Source: Polaribacter sp. IC073 (GTDB taxonomy: Bacteria; Bacteroidota; Bacteroidia; Flavobacteriales; Flavobacteriaceae). From it: a DNA stretch of 64,000 bases. Position 1 is the stretch's first letter; the number at the start of each line of letters is the position of its first letter. Below, piece by piece: positions 42,467 to 53,202 of the stretch. The stretch is from the NCBI RefSeq assembly GCF_007997075.1, contig NZ_VORS01000001.1, forward strand, positions 186,001 to 250,000, written 5' to 3'. Position numbers and translations under genes: made by a program. The notes under the pieces are model-generated. The model did not search any database, was not told the DNA's origin, and was given only the letters and a program-made list of their open reading frames with translations.

Positions 42467-43447
42467 CTACGCTGGTAACATCCATTTAAAGTTAAACTTT
42501 GTATCTGGAACTACAATTCTTTCTGTAATTCTGTACATTCTGTCTGGAAGCTTCATTAAATAATCTCTTGCTTTTTCTGCTTCTGGTGTAAGATTTGTAA
42601 TCTTATCTATTTCCCAAGCTTCGTTTAATTTCTTAATAATATCTACATAATCGAAACCTGTGTACACACCAATTCTTTGTGCTACTGAAGAAAAATCGTC
42701 AAACAAAGTTCCTTTTGCTGCATGAGATTCTCTTAAATGTAATGCAGGCATTACAATTTTGTGTTTCATCATGTGTTGAAAAGCCAACATCATCTCACTA
42801 GGATCTATCTTAAAAATTTCTCTTACAAATTCTGTATATGCCTGGTGATGACGCATTTCATCTCCTGCAATAATTTTAGACATTTTAGCCAACGCCTTAT
42901 GTCCTTTTTTACGTGCAATTTTGGCTACGTTGTTATGAGAAACATAGGTTGCTAATTCTTGGAAGCTGGTGTACACAAAGTTTTTATACGGGTCTGTTGA
43001 GGTACCAATATCAAAACCATCTGATATTAAATGTTGTGTTGTAATTTCTACTTCACGCATATTTACACGTCCAGATAAATACAAGTATTTATTTAAAACA
43101 TCTCCATGTCTGTTTTCTTCTGCCGTCCAAGTTCTTACCCATCTTGCCCAACCATTATCTGGGTCTTGGTTTACACCGTCTAGGTCTAACAACCAAGATT
43201 CATAGGTTGGTAAAGCTTCTTCGGTGATTGTATCTCCTACCAAAACCACCCAAAAATCGTCATGTAATTCTTTAGATAATTCTCTAATTTCTTCTACTTC
43301 TGTAATAAAAGAATCTTTTTGAGAGTTTGGAAGAAAATCTGTTGGTTGCCAAATTTTCTCTGCAGGAATTAAGTACTTGTCCATAAACCGGTCCATACTT
43401 TTTTCTAGCGTTAACATTACTTCTTTTCTTATATTATATATAGACAT
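42467..43447 (-). CDS. Acyl-ACP desaturase (ferritin-like diiron)
   Basis: 326 aa. Diiron motifs EENRHG (TAEENRHGDVL) and DEMRHH (AGDEMRHHQAY), spaced as in plant-type stearoyl-ACP desaturases, plus DDFWVVLVGDTITEEALPTY upstream. It puts a double bond into an ACP-bound fatty acid using O2 and ferredoxin. Six bp downstream of the plsC-type acyltransferase gene, so the pair supplies and builds membrane lipids. Confidence 0.95.
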   Translation of the reverse strand: MSIYNIRKEVMLTLEKSMDRFMDKYLIPAEKIWQPTDFLPNSQKDSFITEVEEIRELSKELHDDFWVVLVGDTITEEALPTYESWLLDLDGVNQDPDNGWARWVRTWTAEENRHGDVLNKYLYLSGRVNMREVEITTQHLISDGFDIGTSTDPYKNFVYTSFQELATYVSHNNVAKIARKKGHKALAKMSKIIAGDEMRHHQAYTEFVREIFKIDPSEMMLAFQHMMKHKIVMPALHLRESHAAKGTLFDDFSSVAQRIGVYTGFDYVDIIKKLNEAWEIDKITNLTPEAEKARDYLMKLPDRMYRITERIVVPDTKFNFKWMLPA

Positions 43448-43453
43448 CGTTTT

Positions 43454-44182
43454 CTATTTTATATGTTCTTTAATAATTGTTTCTGTTTTCTCTAATAATT
43501 CTTCAAATGGTAAAGAATTTATTTTAATTGGTGCGTGTGTTATAATGGTAATCGGACTTCCTAAGCCTAAAGGAAATTTGCCATATTTAAAGACTTTCCA
43601 CGAGTTATTAATTGTTAAAGGTACAATATAACCTTCTTTATTATACTTTGTTATTACTTTTAAGCCGCTTGAAGCGAATTCTTTTGGCGCTCCGTCTCTA
43701 CTTCTTGTTCCTTCTGGAAAAATAATTGCACCCCAATTTTTCTCTTTAATTCTTTTAGAAAATGCCACCAAAGCTGTAATTGCTTGTTTTGGATCTTTTC
43801 TATTGATTAATGCAGCGCCACCATGTCTTAAGTTAAAAGAAACACTTGGTATTCCTTTACCTAATTCTAATTTGGCCACAAATTTAGGATACTGTTTTCG
43901 AAAAAACCACCCTAAAGGTGCCACATCAAACGTAGATTGATGGTTAGATACAAATATTACTGAGGCATTTTCTGGGATCTTATGTTTATTGATTAAACGA
44001 ACAGAAACCCCAAGAATTAACATCGATTTCACCAAACAAAAGTTTAAGGCATCTACCATTTTCCCGTGTGCATTTTGCCCAAATAAATTAAAACTTAACC
44101 ATTGTAACGGATGGAATATGATTAAGATTAAAAAAAATGCCAATATAAAAATTGGTGATACTATATAACTTAGAATTTTCAA
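43454..44182 (-). CDS. plsC: 1-acyl-sn-glycerol-3-phosphate acyltransferase
   Basis: 242 aa. N-terminal membrane segment (SYIVSPIFILAFFLILIIF), then the HX4D motif in VSNHQSTFDVAPLGWF and the substrate block IIFPEGTRSRDG. It acylates lysophosphatidic acid at the inner membrane. First gene of a unit with the desaturase. The symbol is by function; several plsC paralogs are normal in Bacteroidota. Confidence 0.9.
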   Translation of the reverse strand: MKILSYIVSPIFILAFFLILIIFHPLQWLSFNLFGQNAHGKMVDALNFCLVKSMLILGVSVRLINKHKIPENASVIFVSNHQSTFDVAPLGWFFRKQYPKFVAKLELGKGIPSVSFNLRHGGAALINRKDPKQAITALVAFSKRIKEKNWGAIIFPEGTRSRDGAPKEFASSGLKVITKYNKEGYIVPLTINNSWKVFKYGKFPLGLGSPITIITHAPIKINSLPFEELLEKTETIIKEHIK

Positions 44183-44258
44183 TATATACGTTCTTTATGA
44201 GTTAAGAGTTTCTTTTTGTACACTTAAATTCTCAATGAATGAGACAAAATTAAATTTA

Positions 44259-44684
44259 CTAAAACCAGTTACTCCAGGGAATTCTTGAAAGTATTAATAA
44301 CAGTCCTATTCCGTAAAAGATAACGAAAGTTTTAAACTTTGCCGCATCTTCTGTCTTTTTTTTATGTTTAGACCAACCAATTGTTATAAAAACGATTGCT
44401 AAAATCATCATTATTGGGTGTTCTACTGCTAATAATCTTACCGATTTATCTTTCATTACTGCACCTACATCTGCTTTTAAAGCGTCAAACCATGGTGACA
44501 TAAAGTACCAACCCAAACCTATTAATAATTGTATGTGAGACACAATTAACGCAAACAAGCCAATACGTAAATCTTTGTCTGTAAATTGCTTTTTTTGTGT
44601 GAAACCAATAATTGCATTTACTACTGCGAATAGTAAGATAGCAAGTACTAAATATGCCCAATAAGAGTGAATGTCTTTCATCAT
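44259..44684 (-). CDS. Four-helix integral membrane protein, function unknown
   Basis: About 141 aa from the ATG pair at 44684/44681. A longer frame to a GTG at 44741 is rejected because it would start in the stem of the neighbouring terminator. Four hydrophobic segments (YLVLAILLFAVVNAIIGF, IGLFALIVSHIQLLIGLGWYF, HPIMMILAIVFITIGW, FVIFYGIGLLLILS) with two conserved-looking His (SHIQLL, VEHPIM) that could be haem or metal ligands. Similar proteins are common in flavobacteria and are often labelled cytochrome b-like; no function is shown here. Confidence 0.75.
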   Translation of the reverse strand: MMKDIHSYWAYLVLAILLFAVVNAIIGFTQKKQFTDKDLRIGLFALIVSHIQLLIGLGWYFMSPWFDALKADVGAVMKDKSVRLLAVEHPIMMILAIVFITIGWSKHKKKTEDAAKFKTFVIFYGIGLLLILSRIPWSNWF

Positions 44685-44733
44685 AATAGTTGTTTTTTTT
44701 ATTCTTACAAAGTTACTAATTTTTATGCATAAA

Positions 44734-44760
44734 AAAACCACCTCGATTGAGGTGGTTTTT
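44734..44760 (-). terminator. Terminator of the TonB receptor-lipoprotein operon
   Basis: AAACCACCTC pairs with GAGGTGGTTT around GATT, T tracts on both sides. Lies about 20 bp past the stop of the 601-aa lipoprotein (minus strand). Confidence 0.88.
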
Positions 44761-44780
44761 AAAATTATTTTTGGATTGTC

Positions 44781-46586
44781 TTAATTAATAACCCAAGCTC
44801 CATTTGTTTTAATAAAACTTTTATTATAATCATTCTCACCATTATCATAAACAACATAAGTTAATAAATACTTCTGACCTTCAGCAGCATTAGGATCTAA
44901 ATGTTCTAAGAATAGGATAAGTGCAAAGTTTATTTGAGCATCTGACCAGTTATAGTCAAAATCACCATACGTACCTAAATTTCCTTTTAAACCATCATAT
45001 TCTGCGGCAGTTAATTGAGAAGCCATGTACTCATAATCTGCGTTTCTAATTAAAGTATATTTAATAGTATTATCTGGCACCCAAGTTTTACCGTCATGAC
45101 CAAACTGTAAGCTCGTTTCAATAGTCGCATTGTAAGCTACCCAAACTCCATTTGTTTTTGTATATGAGTTTCCTCTTACTTGAGCCCCACTTGAACTAGA
45201 TACGTAATTATATAAAACGTCTAATTCTTTTCCGTCTTGAGCATAAGGAAATCTTATATTTAAAAAAGCTGATAAATAATTTTCAGCAGGTGTAGAACTT
45301 CCGAAATTCTCTATACCCATTGACACAAAATCAGCATCGGTTATAGTATAGAAACCGTTATCAGAAGGTAACTTCCATTCACCATTATCAAAATTGTAAA
45401 TTGCAGTAAGAGACTCTTTCTCTCCAACAACTTCATCTTCTAATGTTTCATTACTCATTATAGATGACCAAGTGTTAGCAACACGTATTCCATCTATTAC
45501 TCCAGTAGGACCGCCACCACCTTGGCGCACTCCTATTCTGTTTGCAGAATTACCTGCATTACCTGCACTAGTTGCTTCTGGCGTAGAAGGCTCAGCATTA
45601 ACAACTGAATCTAATACATACATATTTGAAACACCATTATCTATATTATAAGATGTAACTACAAGGTATGTTGTATTTAAATCGAAAGATGTAGCACCAT
45701 AAGTTAAAGAACTAGAACTAGCCCCTATACCAAATAAGATATTCCCAGAACCATCATCTTTTGCTCCAAGTCTTGCAGAAAAATTGAAGCTACCATCTTC
45801 TTCCATTAAGTGGAAAAAATAAGTTCCGTTTCCGATCTCACTTAAATTTATCAAAGCACTTGAGTACACCATATTAGAAGTAATTGGTGTAAATGATTTG
45901 TTTACATCTTCACTACCAGCACTAGATAAAGAAATTGATCCTCCAACATCAGAAGAAGGATAATCTGTCATAGACAAATTTTCTACAGTGTATAATAATT
46001 GGTTAGAAGCCCCAGAGTGATTTACCCATTCTCCCAAAGATACTGTTGTTAAATCTCCAGGTATTAATCCATAATCAAAATTTTCTTCGAAAGAAACCAA
46101 CGGAGTAACTGTATAAGCGCTACCCGTATATTGAAAATATGATGCACTTACATAATCTCCTTCCTTAGATGAGCTATAATTAGCACTAACAATATCTCCT
46201 AAATAATCTCCTGGAGTTACATTAGATTCAAAACCTAATAAATCACTTCCACTTAAATTGTAGTCTTCTAAAGATAATTCGTAATTATTTAATTTAAAAG
46301 CATTCCCTACATATAGTTTATAACTAACCACTGCAGATGATTTATTACCCCATACAGGAAACATGTTTGCTAATAACCCAGGAACATTTTCTTTCGCGTC
46401 TTCTACCGAATTAAAGCTTCCATAGTTAAACCCTAAACTCTCGTAATCGTCTCCGGTTAAAGTGTACTCTGCATCTCCAACAATTGGATTAGGTTGCGCA
46501 TCTGCTTCTGCATTGATATCTTCTAATGGTTCACAAGAAGTGAAAACCATTGAAAAAACTGTTAATAATAAAATTATTTTTTTCAT
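44781..46586 (-). CDS. Large surface lipoprotein partner of a TonB-dependent receptor
   Basis: 601 aa with lipobox FTSC18 (SMVFTSCEP). It carries repeated segments of one kind: YTLTGDDYESLGFNYGSF near residue 40, YTITDADFVSMGIENFGSS near 410 and YTLIRNADYEYMASQL near 520, flanking a central concanavalin/LamG-like beta domain (GEWVNHSGASNQLLY ... GVIDGIRVANTW). Encoded 11 bp after the receptor gene, so it is the co-transcribed lipoprotein that usually sits on the outer surface and helps capture ligand; it is not a SusD homolog. Ligand unknown. Confidence 0.82.
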   Translation of the reverse strand: MKKIILLLTVFSMVFTSCEPLEDINAEADAQPNPIVGDAEYTLTGDDYESLGFNYGSFNSVEDAKENVPGLLANMFPVWGNKSSAVVSYKLYVGNAFKLNNYELSLEDYNLSGSDLLGFESNVTPGDYLGDIVSANYSSSKEGDYVSASYFQYTGSAYTVTPLVSFEENFDYGLIPGDLTTVSLGEWVNHSGASNQLLYTVENLSMTDYPSSDVGGSISLSSAGSEDVNKSFTPITSNMVYSSALINLSEIGNGTYFFHLMEEDGSFNFSARLGAKDDGSGNILFGIGASSSSLTYGATSFDLNTTYLVVTSYNIDNGVSNMYVLDSVVNAEPSTPEATSAGNAGNSANRIGVRQGGGGPTGVIDGIRVANTWSSIMSNETLEDEVVGEKESLTAIYNFDNGEWKLPSDNGFYTITDADFVSMGIENFGSSTPAENYLSAFLNIRFPYAQDGKELDVLYNYVSSSSGAQVRGNSYTKTNGVWVAYNATIETSLQFGHDGKTWVPDNTIKYTLIRNADYEYMASQLTAAEYDGLKGNLGTYGDFDYNWSDAQINFALILFLEHLDPNAAEGQKYLLTYVVYDNGENDYNKSFIKTNGAWVIN

Positions 46587-46597
46587 GATTGTATTTT

Positions 46598-49138
46598 TTA
46601 AAAGTTAACTTTTAATCCTAAACTAAATGTTCTACCAGTTCCATAGTATACATTGGCTCCAGAAGCAGTGTGGGTTCCATCGTCAAATGCATCAGAAATG
46701 TATTCAACATCAAATATATTATTCAACTTTCCTGATAAAGTAGTTTCAAAATCACCAATAGTAAATCCGTGAGTAAAACCAAAGTCTATTAAGTGATAAG
46801 CTGGCATTTTCCATGTATTTTCTCTATCTGTACTTCTTGTAATATCAAATTTAGAATATATGTCTCCTGCATAGTTATAGTCTAAGAATAAATTTGTTCT
46901 ATCTAAAGCTTTATAGTTTAAACCTAATGCATATGTTGTTTGAGCCGCATCGTTTACTTTTAAACCATCTGCATTCACAACTACTTCTCTAATCAAAGTA
47001 TTTGATTGATCAAAAATCTGACCTTCAACATCACTTTGCCAAGTCCAGTCTCCTAAAGAAACCATTCCATTCACTTTTAATCTGTCGTTAATCTTGTAAA
47101 CAAAATCTAATTCAACACCTTGATGCAATGCATCTAAACCTGCTAAATTTGCTTCTAAAAACTGACCTTGATTGTCTGGATCTAAAACTCTTGCAGTAAC
47201 CGATTTATCTAACCAAGAGGTTCTATAAACGTTTACATTGGCATTGAATTTCTCACTTCTATACCCGTAACCAATCTCTGCACTAAATACTTTTTCGTTT
47301 AAAGCTTCATCATTTAGTTCTACAGATTCTTTGTTAAGAAAAACATTTCCTGTTAAAAATGGTGCTTTAGAAAAATAACAAATATTTGCAAAAACATTAT
47401 TTTCTTCATCTAAATTATAGTTTGCACCCCCTTTAGTACCAAAACCTAAAAAGTTAGCGTTCTCAGAAACGGTACCATTCGGATTAGAAGAATCATCTAA
47501 AAAGCTAGATCTACCATATCTGGTATTTGAAATCGAAGATGATAAGAATACAGATAAATCATCTTGAGAGTATTCTAATTGAGCAAAGGTTCCATATCTT
47601 AATACTCTTCCTTCATAATCTCTATTGAAACGATCTCCAACTTGTAAAGCTTCATTAAAGTTATTATCATTTGTATTAGGATTTAAGTAGTATTGACCTC
47701 CTAATAAATCTGTAATTTCATAATAGTGCTTACCTATATAATATCTTCCGTCTAAACCAGCCGTAAGTATTAAATTATCTGATAAATCTGTTTTTAAGGT
47801 AGATAATATACCATACCAGTTGTGATCATTATTTGAAGCAGCAAAAACATCTGTAGAACCCATCGCCCCATTGTCTTTGTTTTCTTGAACGATTCTATCA
47901 AAATTAATTGGTTGATCTACATCTCCTAATCTATAATCATTATTTGTGAATTTACCAGAACCTTGAGTTCTTCTACCACCACCTGTACCAAAAGAAGCAT
48001 ATGCAACTGTTGTTAAAAATGTTTTATCAGAAATTGTCCAATCATAATTTAAAGAGATTTGTGGTTTGTGATAGTAGTTATAAGAGATATTTTCTACTTT
48101 ACCATTTCTGTAACCCCAATCTGGATTGAATCTTTTACCACCTTGTTCAGTAGCTCTATTCTCAGCAATAGTTCTAGTGTTATATCTTTGTCCGTGCGTT
48201 TGTTGCGAACCAATTACATTAAAAGATAATTTATGATCATCATTCAATATTTTAGAAACGTTTAAGAAATAATTAACACCATCAAATTGTAACCCGTCTA
48301 CATAACCATCTCCAGAAATTTTAGCTGCTGAAGCAGTAATTGCAAGACCGTTATCCATTAAGCCAGTAGATAAAGTCATACTATACTTTTGGTATCCATT
48401 ATTACCTGTAGACATTTTTATATTACCTCCTTTTAATGCGTCTGTAGATTTAGAAATAATATTAATTGTTCCTCCAATAGAAGGTACAGCTACTTTAGAA
48501 GCACCTAAACCTCTCTGAACTTGCATCGCAGAAGTAACATCTGATAATCCAGCCCAATTAGACCAATATACAGCACCATTCTCCATATCATTAACAGGCA
48601 CACCGTTAATCATAACAGCAACGTTCTCAGAACTAAAACCACGTAAGTTAATTCTAGAATCTCCGTAACCACCCCCAGTTTTAGTAGCATATACACCTGG
48701 AGTAGATTTTAAAATTTCAGGAAATTCTTGTGTTCCTAATCTTGCTTCAATCTCAGCGGCTCTAATAGTAGAAACTGCCACAGGCGTTTTTCTGTCTATT
48801 GCAAAAGAAGTAGCCGTTACAACGATTTCATCTAAAGAACCTGCATCCTCTAATAACTGAACCGTTAAATTGTTTTTTGAAGAAGAAAAAATTGCTTCTT
48901 TAGATTTGTAACCAATAAAAGAAACAATTACAACACCAGAATTAGACTTTGCTTCTAAGGTAAATTTACCATTAAAGTCTGTTGATGTTCCGTTTGTTGT
49001 TCCTTTTACGAGAACACTTGCTCCTGGTAATGGTTGATTGGTTTCATCGACAATCGTACCAGTAATTTTAGTTTGTCCTAAAACTGTAGCTGTTATAAAA
49101 AACAGTGCTACAAATAATAAGTTTTTAAAATTTTTCAT
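46598..49138 (-). CDS. TonB-dependent receptor with carboxypeptidase-like N-terminal domain
   Basis: 846 aa outer-membrane protein. Signal peptide ending at VLGQ, a CarboxypepD_reg-like domain (TGTIVDETNQPLPGASVLVKG), a plug (EIVVTATSF ... LRGFSSENVAVMINGVPVNDM) and a long beta barrel ending in a terminal aromatic strand (FSLGLKVNF). Transports an unknown ligand using proton-motive force. Upstream gene of an operon with the 601-aa lipoprotein. It differs from SusC proteins in lacking a SusD partner. Confidence 0.93.
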   Translation of the reverse strand: MKNFKNLLFVALFFITATVLGQTKITGTIVDETNQPLPGASVLVKGTTNGTSTDFNGKFTLEAKSNSGVVIVSFIGYKSKEAIFSSSKNNLTVQLLEDAGSLDEIVVTATSFAIDRKTPVAVSTIRAAEIEARLGTQEFPEILKSTPGVYATKTGGGYGDSRINLRGFSSENVAVMINGVPVNDMENGAVYWSNWAGLSDVTSAMQVQRGLGASKVAVPSIGGTINIISKSTDALKGGNIKMSTGNNGYQKYSMTLSTGLMDNGLAITASAAKISGDGYVDGLQFDGVNYFLNVSKILNDDHKLSFNVIGSQQTHGQRYNTRTIAENRATEQGGKRFNPDWGYRNGKVENISYNYYHKPQISLNYDWTISDKTFLTTVAYASFGTGGGRRTQGSGKFTNNDYRLGDVDQPINFDRIVQENKDNGAMGSTDVFAASNNDHNWYGILSTLKTDLSDNLILTAGLDGRYYIGKHYYEITDLLGGQYYLNPNTNDNNFNEALQVGDRFNRDYEGRVLRYGTFAQLEYSQDDLSVFLSSSISNTRYGRSSFLDDSSNPNGTVSENANFLGFGTKGGANYNLDEENNVFANICYFSKAPFLTGNVFLNKESVELNDEALNEKVFSAEIGYGYRSEKFNANVNVYRTSWLDKSVTARVLDPDNQGQFLEANLAGLDALHQGVELDFVYKINDRLKVNGMVSLGDWTWQSDVEGQIFDQSNTLIREVVVNADGLKVNDAAQTTYALGLNYKALDRTNLFLDYNYAGDIYSKFDITRSTDRENTWKMPAYHLIDFGFTHGFTIGDFETTLSGKLNNIFDVEYISDAFDDGTHTASGANVYYGTGRTFSLGLKVNF

Positions 49139-49355
49139 TGTATAATTTTATGTTATTAAATGTTCTGCAAAATTCTTCCTTTTACAGAGTTCTAAAGTTA
49201 ATTTAATGTTAAGCTTTAACAAAAAATTAAGAACATAAAAATACACAAAATTATCATTACAAACTCTCTACCAGCAACTTAAATATTAACAATATTATTA
49301 ACAAACCATAAAGAATCAATTAAATTATTAATACTTTAATTCATAAACGCCATAA

Positions 49356-50924
49356 TTACTGCTTATTCAATAATTTTTTCGCCAATTCTTTTCCTAATTC
49401 TACTCCAAATTGATCGTAACTATAGATATTCCATAAAATTCCTTGTGTGAAAATTTTATGTTCATATAAGGCGATTAACTTCCCTAAAGAACGGGGCGTA
49501 AGTTTGTCAAAAAGGATAGCATTACTGGGTCTGTTTCCTTCAAAAACTTTAAATGGTAATAATTTTGCAATCTTAGCTTCATCACCAGAAAATTTCAACT
49601 CTAAATGCACCTCTTCTTCTGTTTTCCCAAAAGCCAATGCCTCTATTTGACCGTAAAAGTTTGCCATTAATTTTTTATGATGATCTACTAAACCATATAA
49701 AGACTCTTTATACCCAATAAAATCTGCCGGAATTAATTTTGTTCCTTGGTGCACCAGTTGCATAAATGCATGCTGCATATTTGTACCCGTACTCCCCCAA
49801 ACAATAGTTCCTGTTTGGTAATCTATCTTATCGCCATTTCTATCTACACCTTTACCATTACTTTCCATAATAGCTTGTTGTAAATAATCTGGTAATTTTT
49901 TTAGATATTGAGAATATGGCAATACAGCCTCTGTTTCTGCTTCGTAGAAATTATTATACCAAATACTTAACAAGGCTAAAATTACTGGAATGTTATTTTC
50001 GAATGCTGTATTTTTATAATGCAAATCCATTTCTTCTGCACCATCCAATAAAGCTCTATAATTATCAAACCCTACAGATAAACTAATAGACAAGCCAACT
50101 GCAGACCACAAAGAAAAACGACCACCAACCCAATTCCACATCGGAAAAACGTTTGCTTTGTCTACACCGAAGTTATCTACTGCTTCTAAATTTGTTGAAA
50201 CCGCCACGAAGTGTTTCGGAATATCAAAAATAGTTGCAGATTTTAAAAACCAGTTTTTAAGCGTTTCTGCATTTGTAATGGTTTCTTGTGTTGTAAATGT
50301 TTTAGATACAATTACAAATAATGTGGTTTCCGGATTTAGTTTCTTCATTATCTCAGAAACATGATCTCCGTCTATATTAGAAACAAAATGTGTAGTTAAT
50401 TGATTTTTATAATATTGAAGAGATTCAACTACCATATCTGGTCCTAAATCCGATCCTCCAATACCAATATTAACAATATCGGTAATAGATTTACCTGTAT
50501 ATCCTTTCCATTTTCCAGAAATAACTTTATTACTAAAACTTCTAATTTTTCTTAAAGCAGCTTGTATTTGTGGTTTTATATTTTTGCCATCAACTAAAAC
50601 GGGTTCATCTGAAGTACTTCTTAAAGCGGTGTGTAAAACTTCTCTACCCTCTGTAACATTAATTACTTCACCCGAAAATTGCTTTTCAATCGCATCTTTT
50701 AAATCAACTTCTTTCGCCAATTCTACCAACAACGAAATTGTTTCTTCAGTAATTCTATTTTTTGAAAAATCTACGGATAAATCACCTAACTCTAAAGAAA
50801 AATCTTCTTGTCTATTAATGTCTTTACACAAATCTTTAATACGAATCTCTTTGTTATTATTAAAGTGATCTGTAAGTTTTTCCCAAGCTTGTGTTTTGGT
50901 TGGATTGATGTTTTTTAAAGCCAT
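49356..50924 (-). CDS. pgi: Glucose-6-phosphate isomerase
   Basis: 522 aa. Signature blocks [49 protein letters not shown] and the C-terminal [13 protein letters not shown]. It interconverts glucose-6-phosphate and fructose-6-phosphate in the cytoplasm. Starts 4 bp after the M23 peptidase gene stop, so likely co-transcribed with it. Confidence 0.98.
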   Translation of the reverse strand: MALKNINPTKTQAWEKLTDHFNNNKEIRIKDLCKDINRQEDFSLELGDLSVDFSKNRITEETISLLVELAKEVDLKDAIEKQFSGEVINVTEGREVLHTALRSTSDEPVLVDGKNIKPQIQAALRKIRSFSNKVISGKWKGYTGKSITDIVNIGIGGSDLGPDMVVESLQYYKNQLTTHFVSNIDGDHVSEIMKKLNPETTLFVIVSKTFTTQETITNAETLKNWFLKSATIFDIPKHFVAVSTNLEAVDNFGVDKANVFPMWNWVGGRFSLWSAVGLSISLSVGFDNYRALLDGAEEMDLHYKNTAFENNIPVILALLSIWYNNFYEAETEAVLPYSQYLKKLPDYLQQAIMESNGKGVDRNGDKIDYQTGTIVWGSTGTNMQHAFMQLVHQGTKLIPADFIGYKESLYGLVDHHKKLMANFYGQIEALAFGKTEEEVHLELKFSGDEAKIAKLLPFKVFEGNRPSNAILFDKLTPRSLGKLIALYEHKIFTQGILWNIYSYDQFGVELGKELAKKLLNKQ

Positions 50925-50928
50925 TTGA

Positions 50929-52209
50929 TTAGTTTTGAGCGATTACTTCTGTAATTACTGTCGGTTGTTTTATTTCTGGTATGTTTTTATCTAGTTGATT
51001 CTTTAGAAGGTACATAAATTCTAAAAACCTTGGTTTTAAGCTCTCCTTTAAAGGTTCTGCTTCTGGTAATTTTGTTTTAGGACTTAATGGATCTACTTGT
51101 TTCCCATGTTTCCAAAAGCGATAACAAACATGTGGGCCACCAGTATTTCCTGTCATTCCTACCCAACCAATTACATCTCCTTGTTTTACGTATTGCCCTC
51201 TTTTTACTTTACGCTTTTTCATGTGTAAATATTGCGTAGAATACGTACCATTATGTTTAATTTTTACATAATTACCATTACCTCCTCTTCTTTCAGACTC
51301 AGAAATCGTTCCGCTTGCTGTTGCTATAATTTCAGTACCAATGTTTGCCGCAAAATCGGTTCCTTTATGAGGTCTTATTCTATTACCATAATAAGCAATT
51401 CTTCTTTTTAAATTATACCTAGATGATATTCTGTACTGAAATTTAATAGGACTTTTTAAGAACTGACTTCTCAACATGTTTCCTTTTTCATCATAATATT
51501 CTGGAATGCCATTTATAGAATCTGCAACAAATCTAAAGGCGTATAAATCTTGATTATTGTGTTTAAAAACAGCAGATTTAATCTCACCATAACCAGCAAA
51601 AAGGCTATCTTTAATAAATTTTTCTTCAAAAACAAGTTTAAAAGAATCTCCTTTTTGAAGTTTGTAAAAATCTAACGTCCAAGCATAGATATCTGCAACA
51701 GCATACGTTATGTTTGGTGATAAATGCAAACTATCCATTGCATTAGAAAGGTTCGAGTAAATTTCTCCTTCTACAATTCGTTCTACCGTTTTTATTGGTT
51801 GAAGATAAGAGTAAGCTTCAATTATAGAGTCTTTAAAATTTACAACCGTTGCTCTAATCTTATCATTTTTGTAAATAAAAACTTTGGCTTTTTCTAAAGA
51901 ATCTTTGCTAGATAAAATCATATAAGGTTTACCAGCTCTTACTCTTCGAACATCAAAAACATCTTTTATAGAAACTGCAATTTCATTAATTTTTGGGTAA
52001 CCAACATGATGCCTGTCTAAGATAACACCAAAACTTTCTCCACTTTTTATTGTATCTAAAACAACTTTATAATCGTCTATTTTAAATCCGTATTTATAAA
52101 CCGGTTTGGGTTTAGGCTTCGGTTTTAGAATTGGTTCTTTAATTTTTTCATCGTTTTTACAAGCAGAAAATGCAAAAACTAGTAGTAAGAGGTAGATTAT
52201 TTTTTTCAA
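50929..52209 (-). CDS. M23 family peptidase lipoprotein (LytM-like), Zn ligand His replaced by Cys
   Basis: About 426 aa from the TTG at 52209, which gives a clean lipoprotein signal [16 protein letters not shown]; no ATG is available upstream of it. An N-terminal LysM/OapA-like part ([16 protein letters not shown]) and a C-terminal M23 domain with HKGTDFAA (HxxxD) and [12 protein letters not shown]. The final HxH motif reads [10 protein letters not shown], so the second His is Cys; it may still bind zinc or the protein may be a regulator rather than a hydrolase. Follows DUF3108 and precedes pgi. Confidence 0.9.
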   Translation of the reverse strand: MKKIIYLLLLVFAFSACKNDEKIKEPILKPKPKPKPVYKYGFKIDDYKVVLDTIKSGESFGVILDRHHVGYPKINEIAVSIKDVFDVRRVRAGKPYMILSSKDSLEKAKVFIYKNDKIRATVVNFKDSIIEAYSYLQPIKTVERIVEGEIYSNLSNAMDSLHLSPNITYAVADIYAWTLDFYKLQKGDSFKLVFEEKFIKDSLFAGYGEIKSAVFKHNNQDLYAFRFVADSINGIPEYYDEKGNMLRSQFLKSPIKFQYRISSRYNLKRRIAYYGNRIRPHKGTDFAANIGTEIIATASGTISESERRGGNGNYVKIKHNGTYSTQYLHMKKRKVKRGQYVKQGDVIGWVGMTGNTGGPHVCYRFWKHGKQVDPLSPKTKLPEAEPLKESLKPRFLEFMYLLKNQLDKNIPEIKQPTVITEVIAQN

Positions 52210-52331
52210 AAAATAGGAGTGATTAAATTCAACCCTCAAAAGTACAAATAAAATTGATTTATTTTAAAACTAAACAAGGAAGTTCCTAGAACGGTTTCGT
52301 TAAAGTTTTAATAATTCTATTCAAAATCTAA

Positions 52332-53102
52332 TTAACTCTTCTTAAATTCATTAGCTAAGCCCTTGTAAGCTTCTAACTCTGCCCTTAGAGAACCAACAGA
52401 TAAATCTGCCTTCATTTTAATTGGTATTTTATTTGCATCATCGGTAATCCATATTGTTACACTCTCTTGTGCTTTAAAAATTCTACCCGATTGCACTAAA
52501 GGTCTAAATATTAAAGAATTTACTTTTCCGAATTTTGTTTTTAAAACCTCTTTTCCTAAAAAACGAAGTTTAAAAGGATACACTTGAGAATCCATAAACA
52601 TATCAATGGCTATATCATCTCCTTTTTTCATTTGCTTAACATCTTGATTTCTCAAATAGTAAAAAGAAGAAAGCATGTCTTGAATGTTAGAAAAGGCAAC
52701 TGCAGTGTCTGTTTGGTTTTCAAAATCTTGAACATACGCCATTTTAGATTTGTAATCGAAATTAGTTATTCTATGTTTTTTATAACCGCCTTCATCAATC
52801 CTTCTTTTAAACACGTACGGTTTTACATTGTCTTTATCAAAATAACTTTCATAAACATCATCTACTTTAAAAAACCATTTAATCATCCCAGAAGTCCAAC
52901 CAGTGCCTTTTGTGTGAAATACTTTTTTACCGTTTAAATCGGTTTCTTTAACTTCTAAGACGGCAGTTCCTGCTCTTAAGAATCCGCTGTAACTCATTTT
53001 ATAGCGCAACCATTCTCCGTCTTTAAAGGCTACTTTTTTTTCTTGCGAAAAAGTAATTAAAGATAAAAAGAGTGCAAATAATAGTAGGGTATGTTTTTTC
53101 AT
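52332..53102 (-). CDS. DUF3108 domain-containing exported protein
   Basis: 256 aa from the ATG at 53102 (MKKHTLLLFALFLSLITFSQ). Signal peptide then a beta-rich DUF3108 domain: GEWLRYKMSYSGFLRAGTAVL, MSSFYYLRNQDVK-like central part and VTIWITDDANKIPIKMKADL near the end. Exported; function unknown. Upstream of the M23 peptidase on the same strand, a frequent Bacteroidota order. Confidence 0.9.
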   Translation of the reverse strand: MKKHTLLLFALFLSLITFSQEKKVAFKDGEWLRYKMSYSGFLRAGTAVLEVKETDLNGKKVFHTKGTGWTSGMIKWFFKVDDVYESYFDKDNVKPYVFKRRIDEGGYKKHRITNFDYKSKMAYVQDFENQTDTAVAFSNIQDMLSSFYYLRNQDVKQMKKGDDIAIDMFMDSQVYPFKLRFLGKEVLKTKFGKVNSLIFRPLVQSGRIFKAQESVTIWITDDANKIPIKMKADLSVGSLRAELEAYKGLANEFKKS

Positions 53103-53152
53103 AGTTCTCAAACTTATAAAAAAGTATTGACAATTACCGTTCCAAAAAAGAA

Positions 53153-53187
53153 AAAAGTCATTTACTTCTATTTTGTAAATGACTTTT
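53153..53187 (-). terminator. Terminator of the tryptophan dioxygenase gene
   Basis: AAAAGTCATTTAC (53153-53165) pairs with GTAAATGACTTTT (53175-53187), loop of 9, T run on the minus strand. Begins 16 bp past the stop. Confidence 0.85.
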
Positions 53188-53202
53188 AACGCTTCTTTTA
53201 AC

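Noticed and set aside
44684..44741. Longer N terminus for the four-helix membrane protein
   Set aside because: It would begin with GTG inside the stem of a strong terminator, and the added residues are not signal-like.
44781..49138. SusC/SusD polysaccharide utilisation pair
   Set aside because: The lipoprotein has no SusD-like TPR-helical fold sequence and no glycoside hydrolases are nearby.
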